DNA of 64,000 bases from VGJW01 sp035286125 (GCA_035286125.1 JAYKIS010000053.1:1-64000); one strand, 5' to 3'. Positions 8,100 through 16,671 are shown, numbered from the stretch's first letter. Notes: generated from the sequence alone by a model not told the origin. Program-made: numbers and translations.

Positions 8100-9349
8100 T
8101 CGGCCAGCGCCGCCACGGGGTCGATCCGACCGGTCCCCGTCTGCACGTCGAAGCCCGGTTCCCCGAGGTCGCGTGCCGACTCGCGAATGCGCCGTGCGAC
8201 CTGCTCGGCGGTCCACGCGGGATGCCGAGCCATCACGAGGGCCGCGAGACCCGACACCATGGGTGCGGCCATCGACGTGCCCGACATGTAGCCATAGGCA
8301 TAGCGACCCGTATGAGGCACCGTGGAGTAAATCTGCATGCCGGGTGCCACGACGCCAATCCACGGTCCTTGGCAAGAGAATCCCGTGCGCTGATCCTGCT
8401 GGTTGGTCGCCCCGACGGCCAGGACACCGGGCAGCGAAGCCGGATAAACGCGCCGCGCATCACCGTAGTTGCCCATCGCGGCAACAATCAGGGCGCCGCG
8501 GGCCTGTGCCGCCGTCACCGCCTGCTCGAGGACAGGTGCGCTATAGGTGTCGCCCAGGCTCAGGCTGATGACCCGGGCACCGGCGCGGGAAGCGGCAAGG
8601 ATCCCGCTGGCCACCGACTCCCAGGTGCCTTGCCCACGCGCATCGAGCACCCGCTCCGCACGAAGGCCCGTCTCGGGCGCCATGCCCTCGACACCGATAT
8701 TGTTGCCCGCCGTGGCCCCCACGACCCCGAGGCAATGCGTCCCGTGCCCCGTGCCATCCGTCAGGTCGCTGCCGCCGTCGAGGTGGTTCCGGCCGGCGAC
8801 GACCCGGCTGGTGCCCCCACGCCCTGAGAAGTCGGGATGAAGGATGTCGGCACCGGTATCGACGACCGCCACCACGATGTCAGGACGCCCTCGCGTGATG
8901 GCGTGAGCCGAGGCAGTGCGCAGCAAGGCGTGATGATACTGCTGGCGGACGCCCGGATCAGCGGCGACAACGGGAAACGGTTCGGGCCGCTCGGGCCCCG
9001 TGCCGACCCGGCCCACTCCGCTGAGCGCCAGCACGGCCTTGCGGCCCGAAAGGGCCCGGCGCAGATCCGAAGCCGTACCGGCCGGTCCCTCGTACGCCAC
9101 CCAGCCTTCCGCCAGCAGGTCCTGCGATTGGCGGGCGGCGCGCTGCCATCCCTTGGAGCCGATGAGACCCGCCAGGCCGAGGGCTGCGGATTCAGCCTGC
9201 CAGCGGACCAGCAGGCGCGTCTCGCCGGCCGAGCCTACCCGCTGCGGGCCCTCCGAAACGGGCACGGACGGCGCCGGAAGGGTCCCGCAAGACGCGACGA
9301 CCAGAGCCGCGGCGGGCAAGGCATGAAAATGAACACGAAAACGTCCCAT
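8096..9349 (-). CDS. S8 family (subtilisin-like) serine protease, lipoprotein
   Basis: A 417-residue subtilase with a lipoprotein-type leader (ALVVAS then Cys21), so it should be anchored on the periplasmic or outer face. After a propeptide-like region (about 40-150) the catalytic domain shows Asp164 in VVDTGAD, His202 in GTGHGTH, the oxyanion Asn293 in AAMGNYG, and Ser358 in SGTSMAAP. It is a complete triad, so it is probably active. A single strand-side start with TAACAT exactly 6 nt before ATG and no Shine-Dalgarno suggests its own leaderless transcript rather than read-through from the SUMF1-like gene 32 bp upstream. Confidence 0.95.
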   Translation of the reverse strand: MGRFRVHFHALPAAALVVASCGTLPAPSVPVSEGPQRVGSAGETRLLVRWQAESAALGLAGLIGSKGWQRAARQSQDLLAEGWVAYEGPAGTASDLRRALSGRKAVLALSGVGRVGTGPERPEPFPVVAADPGVRQQYHHALLRTASAHAITRGRPDIVVAVVDTGADILHPDFSGRGGTSRVVAGRNHLDGGSDLTDGTGHGTHCLGVVGATAGNNIGVEGMAPETGLRAERVLDARGQGTWESVASGILAASRAGARVISLSLGDTYSAPVLEQAVTAAQARGALIVAAMGNYGDARRVYPASLPGVLAVGATNQQDQRTGFSCQGPWIGVVAPGMQIYSTVPHTGRYAYGYMSGTSMAAPMVSGLAALVMARHPAWTAEQVARRIRESARDLGEPGFDVQTGTGRIDPVAALAD

Positions 9350-9355
9350 GACCGC

Positions 9356-9361
9356 ATGTTA
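9356..9361 (-). promoter_or_regulatory. Predicted -10 element of a leaderless promoter (TAACAT) for the subtilase gene
   Basis: On the minus strand TAACAT is followed by GCGGTC and then the ATG at 9349. The local AT-rich stretch (TTTGTTAACAT) stands out from the GC-rich surroundings. There is no purine-rich ribosome binding site between the element and the start. Confidence 0.5.
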
Positions 9362-9381
9362 ACAAACACACCCGCGCGGCG

Positions 9382-10572
9382 TCACCGATACCGCAGGACG
9401 AAACGGAACCCGAAATACTGGTTGGCGAAGTCATGGCGCCGGGTCAGGTGCATGTGCCACACGCCCGCACGCTCGACATCGTAGAACCCTCCCCCGCGCA
9501 TGGCCCGGACGCCCGTGCTGCCGTCGTGAATGGCATGGTCCAGGTCGAAGGTCGGCAAGGCGGAGCCCCCGAGGGTCGCCGGCAGGCCGAACCGACGCAA
9601 CTCAGGCGAAGTCGCAAGGCTCGTGATGGCGCTGGCCGCACCCTGAACGACCGGCACACGGACACCCGACGCGACGCCTCGCAACAGCCAGGTACCCGGT
9701 ACGCCGGGACCACCCCCTACGGCCACGTCGGCCGTCCACTCCTCGAGGTTGCCGTTCAGGTCGGCAACCCCGGCGACCCGGCCCGTGTGCGTCGTGCGAT
9801 CAACGCCGTCCGGCCAGGCATCGCCGTGGCCTGAGCCCGTCAAGGCGACTCCGGATGCGGGGAAGGCAGGCTGGGCCAGGAAGCGGACTGTCGGATCCGT
9901 GACATCCCGGAAGGTCCCGCCGCTGTTGTTGCCAAGCACCTGCACGCCATGAATGGCCGACCAGACGGCGAGGGCCGTCCAGTCCTCATCACCCATGAGA
10001 TCAGCCTCCGGCGCCACGCTGCGGGCCAGGGCCCGGGCGTCATCCCAATGGACATTCGACCAGACGGGGCAGAGGGCGGCGGACTTGACCCGCCCCGACG
10101 TACCAGCGGCCGCGCCAGAACCGGTCCGGGGCTCGCCCGGCACGGCATCCTCGTGACTGGCCTCGTACTTGGCCACGTACATGCCGCCGAAGACTTCCTC
10201 CGCCCACGCCTGATCGGCTTCCCCGGCAGGCTTGCTGCCCACCCAGGCGCCCACGGGCAGGTTCGGCAGGCCCGCCTTCACGGGATCGAGGACCTGCCAT
10301 GCGCGGAACTCGGGGATCCAGCAGTAGGTACTCGCCGTCGTCCCGGCACCCGTGACCCACAAGTGATGGGACTCCCGCGGCCCCGTATCGCCGGGAGCCA
10401 GCCTGGAAGCAGGGCCGGGCGCGACCTGGGTGTCCGATGCAGGCGTCGGCTCGGGATGAGATGTGGCGTGCCCCTCGGCCGGCCCGACGGCAGCAGGCGC
10501 CTGGACAGGAGGCACGGCCGTGCATGCCGCGAGCGACACGGCCAACGGCAAGAGGCAACGAAAAGGGTGCAT
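9382..10572 (-). CDS. SUMF1/formylglycine-generating-enzyme-fold lipoprotein
   Basis: A 396-residue protein with a lipoprotein leader (AVSLAAC, Cys17), a Pro/Ala-rich linker, and a C-terminal FGE-sulfatase-fold domain. Supporting motifs are the FGGMYVAKYEAS region, the LMGDEDWTALAVWSA helix, NGNLEEWTADV (the NVWEWT-like block) and the terminal RGGGFYDVERAG with FGFRFVLR. True FGE oxidises a sulfatase Cys to formylglycine; many bacterial members instead serve as binding, chaperone or modifying domains. The FGE catalytic cysteine pair is not evident here, so enzyme activity is doubtful. Its start codon overlaps the stop of the cytochrome c-rhodanese gene by 1 nt, a clear operon arrangement. Confidence 0.82.
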   Translation of the reverse strand: MHPFRCLLPLAVSLAACTAVPPVQAPAAVGPAEGHATSHPEPTPASDTQVAPGPASRLAPGDTGPRESHHLWVTGAGTTASTYCWIPEFRAWQVLDPVKAGLPNLPVGAWVGSKPAGEADQAWAEEVFGGMYVAKYEASHEDAVPGEPRTGSGAAAGTSGRVKSAALCPVWSNVHWDDARALARSVAPEADLMGDEDWTALAVWSAIHGVQVLGNNSGGTFRDVTDPTVRFLAQPAFPASGVALTGSGHGDAWPDGVDRTTHTGRVAGVADLNGNLEEWTADVAVGGGPGVPGTWLLRGVASGVRVPVVQGAASAITSLATSPELRRFGLPATLGGSALPTFDLDHAIHDGSTGVRAMRGGGFYDVERAGVWHMHLTRRHDFANQYFGFRFVLRYR

Positions 10573-11633
10573 CAGGGCCTGGTTCCCGACGATGCGGACG
10601 CCGGCGGCTCATCGACAGGATAGCCCCGCGTCTTCCAGGGTCCCCATCCCTCATCCAGCACGGCGACCCTGTCGTGCCCGCGACCGCGCAGGACCTCAGC
10701 CACCTCGCCGGACTCGGCATGCGGACAGCCGCAATACGTGAGCACCCAGGTGCCCTTCGGAATCTCGCCGGCGCGCTCGGGGGCCTCGTAGAAGGGCAGG
10801 TTGACGGCCCCGCGGATGTGGCCTGCCTGGAAATCGGATGGCGGTCGGGCATCGACGAACAGGATCCGCGCCCCACGACGCATCTCGCGGGCCGCCAGAT
10901 CCACGCCGACGAACCGGGCATCGGCGGGGAACGCAGGATCACTGCCGACCGGCAGGGCCACGGTGCCGCTGGCCGTCGCCGCCGGCCGCCCCACGGCCGG
11001 GACCCGGGCGGGGTTCTGGCGCAGATACGCGATGATGGCGTCCACCTCGGCGGGTTGCAAGACGCCACGGAAACCCTTCATCGGCGTGCCCGAGCGGCCT
11101 TCCAGGACGGTGGTGCGGAGGAAGCCATCCGATGCGATGTCCAGAAGCTGCGGATGGGCGAGTCGGTTGTACGGGCCCTCGACGCCGCTCGCGCCATGAC
11201 AGGAGGCGCAATGGCGGGCGTACAGGGCCTTGCCGTCACGGCTGCCGGGCTGTAGGCGGGCCTGGTCGAGCGGGCGCATCGTGCCCTTCTGCCACGAGCG
11301 CAGCCAGGCCACGAGGTCCTGCACCTGCCCCTCGTCATAGGGGCCTCCGTGTTCCCTGGCCCAGCCCGACATCACGGTGCCCGGCCGCCCGCGGGCGATG
11401 GTCTCGTAGAGGTACTGGTCGGACGCGGTGACGAGGAAGTCCTCGTTGGCGAGTGCAGGGGCGTTGTCGGCGGCATAGCCTTCGCCTGCACGGCCATGGC
11501 AGATCGCGCAGGTCCGGGCATACGCAGCCTGGCCCCGCAAGACCTGGGCCTCGCGGCTGTCTGGCGGCAGGGCATCCTGACAACGGCCACCGGCCAAGGC
11601 CACCAGCAGGGGCACCACAACAGTCGCACGCAT
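10572..11633 (-). CDS. Dihaem cytochrome c fused to a rhodanese domain
   Basis: A 353-residue exported protein. A short signal-like N-terminus (PLLVALAGG) is followed by two class-I cytochrome c domains with CAICH (haem Cys42, Cys45, His46) and CASCH (Cys142, Cys145, His146). Candidate sixth ligands are Met88 (GTVMSGW) and Met185 (GTPMKGF). Residues about 240-345 form a rhodanese domain: FVDARPPSDFQAGHIRGAVN and the loop YCGCPHAES, where Cys301 takes the usual persulfide position and Cys303 is an extra cysteine. The protein could pass electrons from a sulfane-sulfur reaction to a periplasmic carrier; this is inference. Leader GGGGAG upstream of the ATG is a plausible Shine-Dalgarno, with TAGGAT as a possible -10. 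It leads the operon with the SUMF1-like gene. Confidence 0.9.
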   Translation of the reverse strand: MRATVVVPLLVALAGGRCQDALPPDSREAQVLRGQAAYARTCAICHGRAGEGYAADNAPALANEDFLVTASDQYLYETIARGRPGTVMSGWAREHGGPYDEGQVQDLVAWLRSWQKGTMRPLDQARLQPGSRDGKALYARHCASCHGASGVEGPYNRLAHPQLLDIASDGFLRTTVLEGRSGTPMKGFRGVLQPAEVDAIIAYLRQNPARVPAVGRPAATASGTVALPVGSDPAFPADARFVGVDLAAREMRRGARILFVDARPPSDFQAGHIRGAVNLPFYEAPERAGEIPKGTWVLTYCGCPHAESGEVAEVLRGRGHDRVAVLDEGWGPWKTRGYPVDEPPASASSGTRP

Positions 11634-11658
11634 GTCCCGAGACTCCCCGCCATCATCC

Positions 11659-11679
11659 TACCCGGCCTGCGGCCGGGTA
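11659..11679. terminator. Perfect 9-bp hairpin between the RsbW-like and cytochrome genes
   Basis: TACCCGGCC and GGCCGGGTA pair perfectly around the loop TGC. It lies directly after the stop of the minus-strand ATPase gene and before the minus-strand cytochrome gene. There is no T tract, so termination strength is unclear. Confidence 0.5.
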
Positions 11680-11689
11680 TCGGAGCCGC

Positions 11690-12106
11690 TCAGGCGATGG
11701 CGAGGCGCTTGCGCATCCGCAGGACGTTCTCGTCACCCTCCTGCAGGACGTCCACCTCATCCATCAGGTTGCGCATCAGGTGCACCCCGAGGCCGCCCCG
11801 CTTCTGAATCTCGATATGCCGCTGGAGGTCGGGCGCAGGCAGGTCGAGAATGTTGAAGAACACGCCCTTGTCCCGCACCTCGACATGGAGATAGCCCTCC
11901 CCGTCGACCTCGATGACGACGCGGATCGGATGGCCGGCCTCGGAGCGATAGGCGTGGATCATTACGTTCATGACGGCTTCCAGCACGGCCAGTTCGAGAT
12001 GGTAGCGTTCGTCCTTGGTCAGGACGAGACCCGAGGCCGTGTCCTCGACGAATGCCCGGACGACATCCACCCGATCCACGTCACTCAGGAAATGGAGGGC
12101 TGGCAT
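11690..12106 (-). CDS. RsbW/SpoIIAB-like serine kinase-type ATPase (anti-sigma or phosphorelay regulator)
   Basis: A 138-residue single-domain GHKL ATPase. The N box is ELAVLEAVMNVMIHAY (Glu/Asn), the G1 box is RDKGVFF, and the G2 box is KRGGLGVHLMRNLMDEV with Gly-x-Gly. There is no histidine kinase dimerisation domain, so it resembles anti-sigma factor kinases of the RsbW type that bind a sigma factor or an anti-anti-sigma protein. No STAS partner or sigma factor is adjacent, so the target is unknown. The start at 12106 (MPALHFLSD) gives the family-typical N-terminus; an upstream in-frame ATG at 12172 would add 22 unrelated residues. It diverges from aroC. Confidence 0.75.
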   Translation of the reverse strand: MPALHFLSDVDRVDVVRAFVEDTASGLVLTKDERYHLELAVLEAVMNVMIHAYRSEAGHPIRVVIEVDGEGYLHVEVRDKGVFFNILDLPAPDLQRHIEIQKRGGLGVHLMRNLMDEVDVLQEGDENVLRMRKRLAIA

Positions 12107-12210
12107 CGTTAAGGTCTGGTTCCGGTCATCGTGGTCGATACCCGGAGGGTCCATACCCCGGCCATGTGGCAACCTATCCGGCCCTCTCCGGGAAGCCCCC
12201 TGCCAACGTG

Positions 12211-12216
12211 TAGCAT
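12211..12216 (+). promoter_or_regulatory. Predicted -10 element of a leaderless promoter (TAGCAT) for aroC
   Basis: TAGCAT is followed by GAAGCC and then the aroC ATG at 12223. TG precedes it (GTGTAGCAT). No Shine-Dalgarno lies upstream of aroC. The transcript would begin at or next to the start codon. Confidence 0.55.
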
Positions 12217-12222
12217 GAAGCC

Positions 12223-13419
12223 ATGTCCCTGCGATTGCTGACGGCCGGTGAGTCCCACGGACCTTGGCAAATGGCCCTGCTCGAAGGCGTGCCCGCAGGC
12301 CTTCCCTACGATCCCGACCGCCTGCAGGCCCACATGCGGCGACGCCAGATCGGCCACGGCCGCAGCGGCCGCCAGCGCATCGAGCAGGACACGCCCGAGA
12401 TCCATGGGGGTATCCGGCACGGCCGAACCACGGGTGCGCCCGTCGCCATCGCCATCCCCAATCTGGACCACGCCCGCTGGACCGAGGTCATGGACCCGCG
12501 CCAGCCGGACCAGGCCATCACCGGGGAGGCCCAGGCTCCCGGTCGGATCTCGCGCTTGCGCCCCGGACACGCCGACTACCCGGGCGTCGTGAAATACGGC
12601 CTTGAGGATGTCCGCGACGTGCTCGAGCGGGCCAGTGCTCGCGAGACCGTCGCTCGCGTGGCTGCCGCGGGCATCCTGATGCCCTTGCTCGAGGCCGCAG
12701 GCATCCGGCTGACCTCCCACGTGCGCACCATCGGCCCGGTGACGGCCGACCTCCCGTGGCTGGACAACCAGCCGGACATCGTGCCGCGCTTGCGGGACGA
12801 AGCGGAGGCCTCCCCCGTCCGTTGCGCCGATCCGGAAGCCTCCGCGGCCATGGTCGCGGCCATCGACGCAGCGGGCAAGGCCGGGGACAGCCTCGGAGGC
12901 GTCTTCGAGGTCATCGTGACAGGGCTGCCCGTCGGGCTGGGCAGCCATGTGCAGTGGGACCGCCGTCTCGACGGGCGCCTGGCACAGGCCGTCATGAGTA
13001 TCCAGGCCGTCAAGGGCGTCTCGTTCGGTGATGCCTTCGAGGCGGCCAAGCATCCCGGCAGTGCCGTGCACGACGCGTTCGCCGGGCAGTTCGATCGCAC
13101 CAGCAACCGTGCTGGAGGCCTCGAGGGCGGCATGACCAACGGCCAGCCCTTGGTCGTCCGGGGGGCCATGAAGCCCATCTCGACCCTGCGCCGTCCCCTG
13201 CAGGGCGCGCGTTGGCCCGACGGTGAACCGGCGCCGGCACACTTCGAACGCGCCGATGTCTGCGCCGTGCCGGCCGCAGGTGTCGTGGCCGAGGCGATGG
13301 TCACCTACATCCTGGCGGATGCCCTGCTGGAGAAGTCCGGGGGCGACAGCCTCGCCGAAGTCCTTGCCCACCTCGAGGCCACCCGACGGCTGGCCCATCC
13401 GACGGAGCACCCCCGATGA
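12223..13419 (+). CDS. aroC: Chorismate synthase
   Basis: A 398-residue enzyme that converts 5-enolpyruvylshikimate-3-phosphate to chorismate using reduced FMN, the last common step of aromatic amino acid synthesis. The family signatures are present: LLTAGESHGP at the N-terminus, RRRQIGHGRSGRQRIEQD, SGxxHGRTTGAPVA-type sequence at about 60-80, RLRPGHADYPG, ERASARETVARVAAG and the C-terminal EGGMTNGQP and RADVCAVPAAGVVAE blocks. It is followed by aroQ with a 4-bp ATGA overlap, so the two shikimate enzymes are translationally coupled. Confidence 0.97.
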   Translation: MSLRLLTAGESHGPWQMALLEGVPAGLPYDPDRLQAHMRRRQIGHGRSGRQRIEQDTPEIHGGIRHGRTTGAPVAIAIPNLDHARWTEVMDPRQPDQAITGEAQAPGRISRLRPGHADYPGVVKYGLEDVRDVLERASARETVARVAAAGILMPLLEAAGIRLTSHVRTIGPVTADLPWLDNQPDIVPRLRDEAEASPVRCADPEASAAMVAAIDAAGKAGDSLGGVFEVIVTGLPVGLGSHVQWDRRLDGRLAQAVMSIQAVKGVSFGDAFEAAKHPGSAVHDAFAGQFDRTSNRAGGLEGGMTNGQPLVVRGAMKPISTLRRPLQGARWPDGEPAPAHFERADVCAVPAAGVVAEAMVTYILADALLEKSGGDSLAEVLAHLEATRRLAHPTEHPR

Positions 13420-13859
13420 CCCCGATTCTGGTCCTGCACGGTCCGAACCTGAACCTGCTGGGTCAGCGGGAACCGGGTATCTATGGCCATCAGACACTGG
13501 CCGAGCTGGACGCGCGCCTGAGAACCTGGGGCCTGGACCTGGGCCTCGAGGTGACGTCCCGGCAAAGCAACCACGAGGGCCAGTTGATAGACTGGCTCCA
13601 CGCGGCACAGGCCGAGGGCCACGCAGGCGTCGTCCTGAACCCCGGGGGCCTGGCACACGTGTCCTGGTCCCTGCGGGACGCCGTGGCGGGCATTGCCCTG
13701 CCCGTCATCGAGGTCCACCTGTCGAATGTCCACGCGCGTGAACCCGGTCGACAGGCGCTGGTGACGGCGGCCGCCTGCCGCGGGGTCATCACGGGGCTGG
13801 GCCTCGCCAGCTACCGCCTGGGCCTCGCGGCCCTGGCCGACCTCCTGCCCGGGTCCTGA
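13416..13859 (+). CDS. aroQ: Type II 3-dehydroquinate dehydratase
   Basis: A 147-residue protein, the normal length for the dodecameric type II enzyme that dehydrates 3-dehydroquinate to 3-dehydroshikimate. It shows LHGPNLNLLGQREPGIYG with Arg18 and Tyr23 of the active-site lid, RQSNHEGQLIDWLH (family QSNHEG), NPGGLAHVSWSLRDA (usual NPGAxTHTSxALRDA) and EVHLSNVHAREPGR with the catalytic His. It starts inside the aroC stop (ATGA) and ends 4 bp before the convergent clpB gene. Confidence 0.96.
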   Translation: MTPILVLHGPNLNLLGQREPGIYGHQTLAELDARLRTWGLDLGLEVTSRQSNHEGQLIDWLHAAQAEGHAGVVLNPGGLAHVSWSLRDAVAGIALPVIEVHLSNVHAREPGRQALVTAAACRGVITGLGLASYRLGLAALADLLPGS

Positions 13860-13863
13860 ACCT

Positions 13864-16485
13864 TCAAGCCGGAGCCGCGGCGCCCGCCTCGACCCGGAAC
13901 GTCATGGCCTGGTCCGCGAAGGACAACCTGACCTTCTGGCCCGCCCGGACCTCACCGGCCAGCAGCATGCGTGCAAGCGGATTCAGGACCTCGTTCTGGA
14001 TGGCCCGCTTGAGGGGCCTGGCCCCATAGACCGGATCATAGCCGACCCGTGTCAGGCGTCCCCGGGCCTTGTCGTCCATCACGACGGTGATGCCCTTGTC
14101 GACGAGTCGGCTCGCGAGACGCGCGAACTGCAGGTCGATGATGCGATCGATTTCGAGGACACCCAGCGGCCGGAACAGCAGGACATCGTCGAGACGGTTG
14201 AGGAACTCGGGCCTGAAGTGCTGGCGCACCTCGCCCATGACCCGCTCGCGGACAGCCTCGGTAACGGCTCCTCCCGATTCCTGCAGGTGGGCGCTACCCA
14301 GATTGCTGGTCATCAGGACGACGGTGTTGCGGAAGTCGACGGTACGGCCGTGGCTGTCCGTCAGGCGCCCGTCGTCCAGAATCTGCAGCAGCATGTCGTA
14401 CACCTCGGGGTGAGCCTTCTCGACCTCATCGAAGAGCACCACCGAATAGGGCGCGCGACGGACGGCTTCCGTCAACTGACCGCCCTCCTCGTGACCGACG
14501 TAGCCCGGCGGCGCACCAATCAGTCGGGCGACGGAATGGCGCTCCATGTACTCGGACATGTCGAGGCGAACGACATGCTGCTCGTCATCGAAGAGGAACT
14601 GCGCGAGGGCCCGCGCAAGCTCGGTCTTGCCCACGCCGGTAGGTCCCAGGAACAGGAAGCTGCCAATCGGCCGATCGGGATCCCCGATGCCCGAGCGCGC
14701 GCGACGGACGGCCTCGGAAACCTGGCGGACAGCCTCCTCCTGGCCAATCACCCGCGCCGCGATGCGCTGCTCCATGTCAAGCAGCTTCTGAACCTCGGAC
14801 TCGAGCATCCGGCTGACGGGAATGCCGGTCCACGCGCTGACGACCTCGGCGATATCCTCGTCAGTGACCATCTCCTTGAGCATGCGATGGTCCTTCTGGG
14901 CTTCCTCGAGCTCCCGGGTCGCCACCTCGAGGTCGCGCTGCAGCGAGGGACGCTCACCGTAGCGGATTTCAGCCGCACGCTCGAGGTGGCCCTCGCGCTC
15001 CGCGCGCTGCTCCGCCGTACGGCTCTGCTCGAGCTTGGCCCGAATCGCCCCGATACGACCAATCAGCTCCTTTTCGCGCTGCCACTGGGCGTGCAGGCCA
15101 TCCCGGCGCCCGCGGACCTCACCTGCCTCGCGATCGACCGCGGCCAACCTGTCCCGCGCAAAGGTCCCGGCGGTCTCAGCCTCGATTTCCTTCACCAGGC
15201 CCTGTCGCTCGATCTCCAGCTGCCTGAGCCTGCGCTCGAGCTCATCGAGGGCAGGTGGCATCGAGTCGATGGCGATCCGCAGGCGGCTGGCCGCCTCGTC
15301 CACAAGATCGATGGCCTTGTCCGGCAGGAACCTGTCGGTGATGTAGCGATCGCCCAGGCGGGCTGCCGCGACCAGGGCGGCATCACTGATCTTGACGCGA
15401 TGGTGCGTCTCGTAGCGCTCCGGCAGGCCGCGCAGGATCGAGATGGTGTCGCCGACGCTCGGCTCGCCGACCTGAACGGGCTGGAAGCGACGCTCGAGCG
15501 CCGCGTCCTTCTCGACATGCTTGCGGTATTCATCGAGCGTGGTGGCACCGACACAGCGCAACTCGCCGCGCGCGAGCGCAGGCTTGAGCAGGTTGCCTGC
15601 GTCGACGGCACCCTCGGCCTTGCCGGCCCCGACCAGGGTGTGCATCTCGTCGATGAAGAGGACGATCCCGCCCTCGCTGTCCGAGACCTCCTTCAGGACG
15701 GCCTTCAGGCGGTCCTCGAACTCGCCGCGGTACTTCGTGCCTGCAATGAGTGCGCCCAGATCGAGGGCCACGACAAGCTTGTCCTTCAGGCCTTCGGGAA
15801 CATCCCCGTCCGCGATGCGCTGGGCCAGGCCCTCGGCGATGGCTGTCTTGCCGACGCCCGGTTCGCCGATGAGCACCGGGTTGTTCTTGGTCCTGCGCGA
15901 CAGGACCTGGATCACCCTGCGAATCTCCTCGTCGCGGCCGATGACCGGATCGAGCCTGCCGCGACGGGCCTGGGCCGTCAGGTCGCGACCATACTTCTCG
16001 AGCGCCTGGAACCGGGCCTCGGGGTTCTGGTCGGTGACCCGGTGGCTGCCCCGGACCTGTCCGAGCGCCTGCATGAGCCGGTCGCGGGTCACCCTGCGCC
16101 CTCGCAACAGCTCGGTTGCCGCCCCGCGCGCCTCGTCGGCCACCATCGCCAGCAGGACATGTTCGGTAGAGACGAACTCGTCCTTCATGGCCTTGGCCTC
16201 CTGGAAGGAGCGATCGAGAAAGCCCTTGGCCTCGGGGCCCAGGCCGGGGCCCTGGGTGCCTTGCGTCCGAGGCAGTCGGGTCAACGCCGCACGGACCTCG
16301 TCACGAAGGGAGGCCAGGGGAATCTCCATCCGGGGCAACAACGCCGGCACGATGCCCTCCGGCTGTTCCAGCAGGGCTGAAAGTACATGCAGCCCCAGCA
16401 ATTCCGGATGCTGGCCCTGCTCGGCCAGTTGCTGCGCGTCCTGCAGGGCCTCCTGGGCCTTGAGCGTCCAGCGATCGAATCTCAT
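13864..16485 (-). CDS. clpB: ATP-dependent disaggregase ClpB
   Basis: An 873-residue Hsp100 protein of standard ClpB length. Order: Clp N domain (1-150, MRFDRWTLKAQEALQDAQQLA), first AAA with GEPGVGKTAIAEGLAQ and the DEMHTLVGAG Walker B, a long coiled-coil M domain (about 400-530, rich in Glu/Arg), and second AAA with GPTGVGKTELARALA and DEVEKAHPEVYD. The M domain separates it from ClpA and ClpC. It solubilises aggregated proteins together with DnaK. The start has AGGGAGG about 9 nt upstream. The sequence before it carries several GTTGACT-type repeats described separately. Confidence 0.97.
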   Translation of the reverse strand: MRFDRWTLKAQEALQDAQQLAEQGQHPELLGLHVLSALLEQPEGIVPALLPRMEIPLASLRDEVRAALTRLPRTQGTQGPGLGPEAKGFLDRSFQEAKAMKDEFVSTEHVLLAMVADEARGAATELLRGRRVTRDRLMQALGQVRGSHRVTDQNPEARFQALEKYGRDLTAQARRGRLDPVIGRDEEIRRVIQVLSRRTKNNPVLIGEPGVGKTAIAEGLAQRIADGDVPEGLKDKLVVALDLGALIAGTKYRGEFEDRLKAVLKEVSDSEGGIVLFIDEMHTLVGAGKAEGAVDAGNLLKPALARGELRCVGATTLDEYRKHVEKDAALERRFQPVQVGEPSVGDTISILRGLPERYETHHRVKISDAALVAAARLGDRYITDRFLPDKAIDLVDEAASRLRIAIDSMPPALDELERRLRQLEIERQGLVKEIEAETAGTFARDRLAAVDREAGEVRGRRDGLHAQWQREKELIGRIGAIRAKLEQSRTAEQRAEREGHLERAAEIRYGERPSLQRDLEVATRELEEAQKDHRMLKEMVTDEDIAEVVSAWTGIPVSRMLESEVQKLLDMEQRIAARVIGQEEAVRQVSEAVRRARSGIGDPDRPIGSFLFLGPTGVGKTELARALAQFLFDDEQHVVRLDMSEYMERHSVARLIGAPPGYVGHEEGGQLTEAVRRAPYSVVLFDEVEKAHPEVYDMLLQILDDGRLTDSHGRTVDFRNTVVLMTSNLGSAHLQESGGAVTEAVRERVMGEVRQHFRPEFLNRLDDVLLFRPLGVLEIDRIIDLQFARLASRLVDKGITVVMDDKARGRLTRVGYDPVYGARPLKRAIQNEVLNPLARMLLAGEVRAGQKVRLSFADQAMTFRVEAGAAAPA

Positions 16486-16514
16486 CGGGGTCCTGCCTCC
16501 CTCACGGAACCATC

Positions 16515-16545
16515 ATCAACTTTAGTCAACCATTGTCAAGTCAAC
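16515..16545 (-). promoter_or_regulatory. Repeated GTTGAC motifs upstream of clpB
   Basis: Read on the clpB strand this stretch contains GTTGACT twice with a 15-nt period (plus-strand 16539-16545 and 16524-16530), a TTGACA between them and GTTGAT after them. TTGACA resembles a -35 hexamer. No CIRCE or HAIR heat-shock operator can be recognised. It may be the clpB promoter region with a repeat-binding regulator. Confidence 0.35.
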
Positions 16546-16671
16546 GCACAACCTCGACCCGAATCCCGCGAGTGCCAGAACCCGCCAACCACGCCAACCC
16601 ATGTGGTCAAAGCCAGTCAGAACAAGGATTTCAGGCCACCGACCCATGCCGTCCCATATGCTTGATCTCCA

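Noticed and set aside
6338..8827. 829-codon open frame on the plus strand covering the NHL lipoprotein and subtilase genes
   Set aside because: Composition is Arg/Pro/Gly-rich and it is antisense to two genes with clear domains. Long spurious frames are expected in GC-rich DNA.
14218..16380. 720-codon open frame opposite clpB
   Set aside because: Antisense shadow of clpB with no recognisable domain.
16486..16560. CIRCE or HAIR heat-shock operator before clpB
   Set aside because: Neither the TTAGCACTC-N9-GAGTGCTAA nor the CTTGAGT-N7-ACTCAAG pattern is present; only GTTGAC repeats are seen.
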